Assembly: GCA_028817775.1 (NCBI GenBank)
Contig: JAPPOW010000097.1
Location: 1-17,497 of the forward strand
Source: Candidatus Melainabacteria bacterium
GTDB taxonomy: Bacteria > Cyanobacteriota > Vampirovibrionia > LMEP-6097
DNA length: 17,497 bases
Reading direction: 5' to 3'
Within the stretch, counting starts at the first letter, position 1. Each line of letters opens with the position of its first letter. Shown here one piece after another: positions 15,001-17,497 of the stretch. Both the position numbers and the translations under genes were made by a program. The notes below the pieces were generated by a model. The model worked only from the letters and a program-made list of their open reading frames with translations. It did no database searches and was not told the DNA's origin.

Positions 15001-15227
15001 CGACAGTGGAGGCGGTCAAAGAAGCTGCCAGATTGAGATTGCGTCCGGTTTTGATGACTGCAATTTCCACGGTGCTTGGTTTATTACCAATAGCTCTTGC
15101 GATGGGGGTAGGTACTGAATCACGTCAGAGTCTTGGAGTGGTGATTATTGCTGGTATGAGTATTGCTACTGTACTTACTTTATTATTGGTGCCTGCTGTT
15201 TATAATTTAGTTTTTGCACGTAAGTGA
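12042..15227 (+). CDS. RND family efflux transporter (AcrB/MexB-like)
   Basis: A 1061-residue inner-membrane proton/substrate antiporter that expels hydrophobic compounds through a tripartite complex. It starts LSIKRPVLATVMSLVIVFAGI (TM1), then KLPVREYPDIDPPVITVTTVYPGAS, the family hallmark. The duplicated layout of six membrane segments and a large periplasmic loop is visible twice. Proton-relay residues are present: D404 and D405 in GIVVDDSIIVLEN, and K969 in GMATKNGILLVEF. The C-terminal RLRPVLMTAISTVLGLLPIA is conserved. Substrate class cannot be read from the sequence; the hydrophobic-drug (HAE) type fits best. A palindromic repeat unit encodes residues about 496-506 (RSLRAQRSNPG), in the cytoplasmic loop between TM6 and TM7, where extra residues should be tolerated. 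No outer-membrane factor gene is in the window. The adaptor is upstream beyond a minus-strand gene. Confidence 0.96.
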   Translation: MKSISSLSDLSIKRPVLATVMSLVIVFAGILAWTKLPVREYPDIDPPVITVTTVYPGASSKVMESEITDLVEAELSGIEGIRTMVSSSRDQVSAITIEFVLERDIDIAAQDVRDKIARIARRLPENSDDPVIAKADSDAQPIMWVRVQSQSRNLIDLAEYVDQEIKDYFQNVPGVSKVIFGGERRRSIQVLLDTKKLAYYGISVRDIEEALQTNNIELPAGTILSKTREFSINVDAKLSEPSQYAEVIIKDSRFGLIKLKDVAQVIEGAENDKSFVRFNGQQGFGLGIVRQAKSNTIEISDQVHKLIKELNKKIPEDIELAVGYDAAEFIRLSMQELYTTILQATLLVLLVIFGFLRNLRSTLIPGVAIPISLVGVMIGIQWFGFTLNQMTLLGLIIAIGIVVDDSIIVLENIYRYIEEGMEPKEAARKGAEEITFAVIATTLVLISIFLPIGFLSGITGRLLSEFAFSLCFATAISSFVALTIAPMLCSKVFVPRSLRAQRSNPGFYQNLKLWLENFFTGLESFYSKMLNWALEHKSKLVTVVMLSSVLLIVGLFNSLPKDFIPDEDRGSFFVIFKSPTGSNIGVIDKQIRKVESFLQTIPEVVTTISVAAFGRDAPGKVTSGIIITRLKPWKERARKVGAIVGPLYPVLFAMPEVFTLPVLPKSGPDSGFGRQPIQLVLKSNDLDFLVKASANVVQQSFTLPGIMFARSNLSLDKPELTVDINREKAQSLGLSMEDISKSIELLFTGIDVTEFNEEGENYKVILTVPRLERNSLRKIGEFALRNKAGQMIQLSNLVTVRETIGAEELNHHNRKKSVTIEASPVKGVTASDGLVQIEELARSVIAEMENIPPDFEIDYLGTSKELKDSDAALYFGFFVALIFAYLFLAGQFESFISPMIIMLTVPLALLGALLGIFVFQFFPWLTQILVGILGENFAWLQYAIPQFKNISLNLYSQVGMIMLIGMATKNGILLVEFMNQLREQGMSTVEAVKEAARLRLRPVLMTAISTVLGLLPIALAMGVGTESRQSLGVVIIAGMSIATVLTLLLVPAVYNLVFARK
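13529..13557 (+). repeat. Palindromic repeat unit inside the RND transporter gene
   Basis: GTCATTACGAGC, then GCAGCGAAGCAATCCAG. It is read as SLRAQRSNP, a peptide that I know recurs in unrelated proteins of other genomes as a translated form of this repeat. One base differs from the common GTCATTGCGAG. Confidence 0.85.
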
Positions 15228-15259
15228 TTTCTAAGGTGCCAATTTGGCACCTTAGAAAT
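15227..15259 (+). terminator. Hairpin terminator of the RND transporter gene
   Basis: ATTTCTAAGGTGCC (15227-15240), 5-nt loop, GGCACCTTAGAAAT (15246-15259): a perfect 14-bp stem beginning at the last base of the stop codon. The following ATTTAAT is only a weak T-run. It probably ends the pump transcript. Confidence 0.65.
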
Positions 15260-15308
15260 ATTTAATATGGGGTTTGATGAGGGCTTGTGAAAGTCTTGAG
15301 GATTGTCG

Positions 15309-15335
15309 GTCATTGCGAGCAACGTGAAGCAATCT
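15309..15335 (+). repeat. Palindromic repeat unit, intergenic, left half of a pair
   Basis: GTCATTGCGAGCAACGTG, then AAGCAATCT. Together with the inverted unit at 15361-15395 it forms an 87-bp element with inverted ends. Confidence 0.85.
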
Positions 15336-15360
15336 AATGTGGAGGTTCCAGCTTGTGCAT

Positions 15361-15395
15361 TGGATTGCTTCGTCGTTTCACTCCTCGCAATGACG
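15361..15395 (-). repeat. Palindromic repeat unit, intergenic, right half of a pair
   Basis: TGGATTGCTTCGTCG, centre, then CTCCTCGCAATGACG, the reverse complement type of the unit at 15309-15335, 25 bp away. It sits upstream of, and continues in the reading frame of, the HigA-like gene. Confidence 0.85.
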
Positions 15396-15481
15396 TCGGA
15401 TCTTTTAGTGGTTTCGTATGCTTTTGTGATAGGATTTGGTCAATATGGAATCCTCGAGATGAATTTCAAGGCTATGAGTTG

Positions 15482-15652
15482 ATGGAAACTTTCCTTGACG
15501 TCAAGGGGATGACTCAAGCTGAATTGGCTCAGAGACTTGATTTAAGTCCATCTAAGATTAATGATCTGATTAAAGGACGTAGAAAAATATCAACTAAGGT
15601 AGCGAGAAGTTTGGCTAAAGTATTTGAAGTTGATCACACTGTCTTTTTGTAA
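15482..15652 (+). CDS. HigA-like HTH protein, probably truncated at its N-terminus
   Basis: 56 residues from ATG 15482: METFLDVKGMTQAELAQRL, then DLSPSKINDLIKGRRKIS and KVARSLAKVFEVDHTVFL. This is a complete XRE-type helix-turn-helix of the HigA antitoxin type. It ends where such proteins usually end ('F-x-V-x-x-x-x-FL'). Family members are usually about 90-140 residues, so the N-terminal part is missing. The frame stays open upstream to a TTG at 15353, but that stretch is encoded by the palindromic repeat (RRFTPRNDVG) and is unlikely to be native. No toxin gene is adjacent. The last 38 bp overlap the convergent RNase HII gene. It may be a small regulator, or a remnant cut by the repeat pair. 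Confidence 0.55.
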   Translation: METFLDVKGMTQAELAQRLDLSPSKINDLIKGRRKISTKVARSLAKVFEVDHTVFL

Positions 15653-16607
15653 GAAAAGTATTACGGTGCTCATCGGTTAAGCCATTGTTTTCAATAGCGA
15701 CTAAGTGTTTAGCAGTACCGTAGCCAACATTATTCTCCCAAAGATAGCCAGGATATTTGAGAGCTTGTTCTTTCATATAGTCATCACGATGCGATTTAGC
15801 TAAATTACTAGCTGCTGCAATTAAAGAACTTTGTGAATCTCCTTTGACAATATTTTCTTGGCGGATAGTTATTTGACTTAAGTCAATTATTGAACCCTTG
15901 AGGCGTTCAGCAAGGTCTGGGATAATATGCCTGCCGTCAACTAACAACAAAATTTCATTTGGGTTTTGATGATATAGATCGCTGTATTGCTTGACTATAT
16001 TAATCAGGTTCTCAGTCATTGATTGCCAAATCGCCGGCACGATGCCGTTCCCATCAATATACTTAGCCGACTGCTGGTTGATTGAATAAAATAAATGATT
16101 CTGTGATTCAAAACAAGGCACATCAAGCAGTGACCTGCATAGATTCTCGCGTTTGGCTTTAGGCACCTTCTTACTATCATCAAGTAGTAAGAGCGCACAG
16201 AGGGCATCAACTTCTTCAAGCTCCTCTTCAATACTATCCTCGTTAATAATAGTCTCGGTGTAATAAAGATCTTTTTCAGAGAGTGAAATAAAATCTCCGC
16301 TCATCAATTGACGAGCAGATTTTATTTCGGCTAATAAATCTTGGCTGGCGCCATAGAAGCTAGAACAAGAATAAGCACCAGTGCAGACTGGTCCAGCAAC
16401 ACAGCCTCTACCTACTTCATCAAGTCCAATGATTAAGGTGTCCTGAGCTGAATCCAGATAGAATTGCTGATCGAATATGAGTAACTTAGATAAAGTTGCA
16501 AAATGTTTTTCGGTATAAGCTTGGTGGTAATTTTTGCGGGCTCTTGGTCTAGCTTCTGAATAGAGTTTACGTTGACGTTTCTTTTTCTTGGTTTTGGCTA
16601 GGCTCAT
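15615..16607 (-). CDS. rnhB: Ribonuclease HII, enlarged
   Basis: A 330-residue protein from ATG 16607 (MSLAKTKKKKRQRK); the frame is open to a GTG at 16652, deeper in the upstream gene. RNase HII cuts RNA in RNA-DNA hybrids and removes single ribonucleotides from DNA. Catalytic residues are D63 and E64 (GLDEVGRG), D224 (LLVDGR) and D275 (SHRDDYM). DDSKKV, GDSQSSLIAAASNLAKS, YPGYLWENNVGYGTAKH and the C-terminal LTDEHRNTF also fit the family. It is longer than the usual roughly 200-220 residues because of a basic N-terminal extension of about 55 residues and an acidic insert of about 55-60 residues between GPV and DDSKK (EDSIEEELEEVDALC). The start overlaps the upstream gene end by 41 bp, so the two are probably cotranscribed. 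Confidence 0.93.
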   Translation of the reverse strand: MSLAKTKKKKRQRKLYSEARPRARKNYHQAYTEKHFATLSKLLIFDQQFYLDSAQDTLIIGLDEVGRGCVAGPVCTGAYSCSSFYGASQDLLAEIKSARQLMSGDFISLSEKDLYYTETIINEDSIEEELEEVDALCALLLLDDSKKVPKAKRENLCRSLLDVPCFESQNHLFYSINQQSAKYIDGNGIVPAIWQSMTENLINIVKQYSDLYHQNPNEILLLVDGRHIIPDLAERLKGSIIDLSQITIRQENIVKGDSQSSLIAAASNLAKSHRDDYMKEQALKYPGYLWENNVGYGTAKHLVAIENNGLTDEHRNTFLTKRQCDQLQIL

Positions 16608-16974
16608 GATTATTCCCACTTGCTTTAAGTGCAATTTCAAGCCTGGTCCCACTGAAAAAATCGAGGAATAATTCCTTGAAGCGACCAGAGCATCCTTGGC
16701 TGCAGATTATTGTACATGATCTAAGTAGTCTTACATATTTGCGAAATATTTCAAACTCCTCTCCAGTGAGTTCTTTTTCTTTGATGGCAACAGTTTTGCC
16801 ATCTGCTGCACGCTGGTAACGATCACTTTTGGCTAGCTGAATAATACAATCTTTAAGATTTGAAGCTAAGCCTTTGGATTGAGCTCTGATCTCGTCGAGC
16901 ACGGGTTCAAGCTTGCCAAAAAACTCTTGGTCGTATTCTTCAAGTATTTGATTTAGCTTTTCGTTAGTTGCCAA
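16567..16974 (-). CDS. Small hypothetical protein upstream of rnhB
   Basis: A 135-residue soluble protein starting with TTG. It is mostly helical and charged (LNQILEEYDQEFFGKLEPVLDEI; TGEEFEIFRKYVRLLRS), with three Cys close together (SCTIICSQGCSG, near residues 86-97) and a polar Gln/Glu tail. I do not recognise a family. The TTG is chosen because it is the first codon after an in-frame stop, the protein contains no other Met, and AAAGGA lies 9 nt upstream. Its 3' end overlaps the start of rnhB by 41 bp and its start is 21 bp from the divergent pheA start. Confidence 0.6.
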   Translation of the reverse strand: MATNEKLNQILEEYDQEFFGKLEPVLDEIRAQSKGLASNLKDCIIQLAKSDRYQRAADGKTVAIKEKELTGEEFEIFRKYVRLLRSCTIICSQGCSGRFKELFLDFFSGTRLEIALKASGNNHEPSQNQEKETST

Positions 16975-16981
16975 GAACTGT

Positions 16982-16989
16982 TATCCTTT
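16982..16989. promoter_or_regulatory. Overlapping start signals of the 16567-16974 gene and pheA
   Basis: On the minus strand AAAGGA (plus 16984-16989) is a Shine-Dalgarno 9 nt before the TTG at 16974. On the plus strand the same bases hold TATCCT (16982-16987), a -10-like hexamer 8 nt before the pheA ATG. Confidence 0.4.
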
Positions 16990-16995
16990 AGATAT

Positions 16996-17497
16996 ATGAA
17001 GATATCATATTTAGGTCCTGAAGCTTCCTATACACATATTGCAGCTAGAAATTTGTTCAATAATGCTGAGCTAATTCCCAGCTCTACTATTACTAATATT
17101 GTTCATGATCTTGATATTGGTCTGGTGGATCAAGCTGTAGTGCCAGTAGAAAATTCTATTGCTGGTGGGGTTACCGAAACAATTGAAGCTTTGCAAAAGA
17201 CTGAGGATATCTACGTCATTCATGAGTATGTCTTGCCGATTCATCACTGTTTACTAGCCTTGCCTGGTTTTGATAAAGCTAAACTTGCTGAAGTCAAACA
17301 AATCCGCGCCCATCATATGGCACTGGGTCAGTGTATGGACTATATCCGTGACAATATCGGTGGAGCTGAGATTTTACCTAGTTCTAGTAATAGTGCTGCT
17401 GCTCGTTCACTTAAAGAGAAAGGTGATCAGGATCAAGTGTTATTTGCAAGTGAACTATGTGGTGAAGTCTATGGCTTGGATGTGCTTGAGAAAAATA
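16996..17497 (+). CDS. pheA: Prephenate dehydratase, 5' part
   Basis: The first 167 residues, running off the window end. The enzyme converts prephenate to phenylpyruvate, the committed step to phenylalanine, in the cytoplasm. Recognisable are MKISYLGPEASYTHIAA at the start, DQAVVPVENSIAGGVTETIEAL (the VPxENS signature), HEYVLPIHHCLLALPG and IRAHHMALGQCMDYI, which matches the family's 'HpqAlaQC' segment. The catalytic Thr-Arg-Phe motif and the C-terminal ACT regulatory domain lie beyond the window. There is no N-terminal chorismate mutase domain, so this is the monofunctional type. The ATG has no Shine-Dalgarno of its own. Confidence 0.95.
   Translation, partial: MKISYLGPEASYTHIAARNLFNNAELIPSSTITNIVHDLDIGLVDQAVVPVENSIAGGVTETIEALQKTEDIYVIHEYVLPIHHCLLALPGFDKAKLAEVKQIRAHHMALGQCMDYIRDNIGGAEILPSSSNSAAARSLKEKGDQDQVLFASELCGEVYGLDVLEKN

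Noticed and set aside
15309..15395. Possible CRISPR-like repeat pair
   Set aside because: Only two units, in opposite orientation, and the same units occur singly inside genes; no array and no cas genes.
15353..15481. TTG start at 15353 for the HigA-like gene
   Set aside because: The stretch is largely palindromic repeat read through by chance; no start signal, and the residues do not resemble HigA.

Overview
The window is about 17.5 kb of a moderately AT-rich bacterial chromosome. It is packed with single-copy core genes (ffh, ftsZ, rnhB, pheA), an RND efflux pump, an envelope-polysaccharide gene and several proteins I do not recognise. The FtsZ wording resembles cyanobacterial FtsZ, most genes lack a Shine-Dalgarno sequence, and short palindromic 'GTCATTGCGAG...GAAGCAATC' repeats are scattered through the DNA. 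Together these suggest a non-photosynthetic relative of Cyanobacteria (Vampirovibrionia/Melainabacteria-like). That placement is inference, because no rRNA gene is present.

Layout. Positions 22-2086 (+) hold a translationally coupled pair: an exported TPR protein and a HupE/UreJ-type membrane protein with an EF-hand-like loop and an eight-histidine tract. Facing it at 2134-3600 (-) is an exported DUF4331 protein, and the two transcripts meet at a rho-independent terminator. Positions 3736-5331 (+) are ffh (SRP54). Next come two small unknown proteins (about 5389-5922 and 5978-6559) that look like distant tandem paralogues. Then comes ftsZ (6667-7953), whose promoter and start codon lie inside a perfect inverted repeat, followed by a 92-bp imperfect palindrome. 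Positions 8052-9227 encode an O-antigen ligase/polymerase-like membrane protein and 9268-10239 an unknown protein with two helix-turn-helix-like segments. Positions 10258-11346 encode the lipoprotein adaptor and 12042-15227 the inner-membrane transporter of an RND pump. The pump genes are separated by an unknown gene on the minus strand (11330-11950) and a 20-bp palindrome. After a 14-bp hairpin and a pair of inverted repeats come a 5'-truncated HigA-like HTH gene (15482-15652), an enlarged RNase HII (15615-16607, -), a small unknown upstream gene (16567-16974, -) and the divergent start of pheA (16996 to the window end).

The most striking feature is a family of short palindromic repeats. At least ten units are visible. 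Eight lie inside four protein-coding genes (hupE-like, O-antigen ligase-like, RND adaptor, RND transporter) without breaking the frame, and they are read in all three possible frames. This resembles the Rickettsia palindromic elements in behaviour. A second recurrent pattern is a -10-like hexamer 7-9 nt before the start codon of several genes with no ribosome binding site, which suggests widespread leaderless transcripts.
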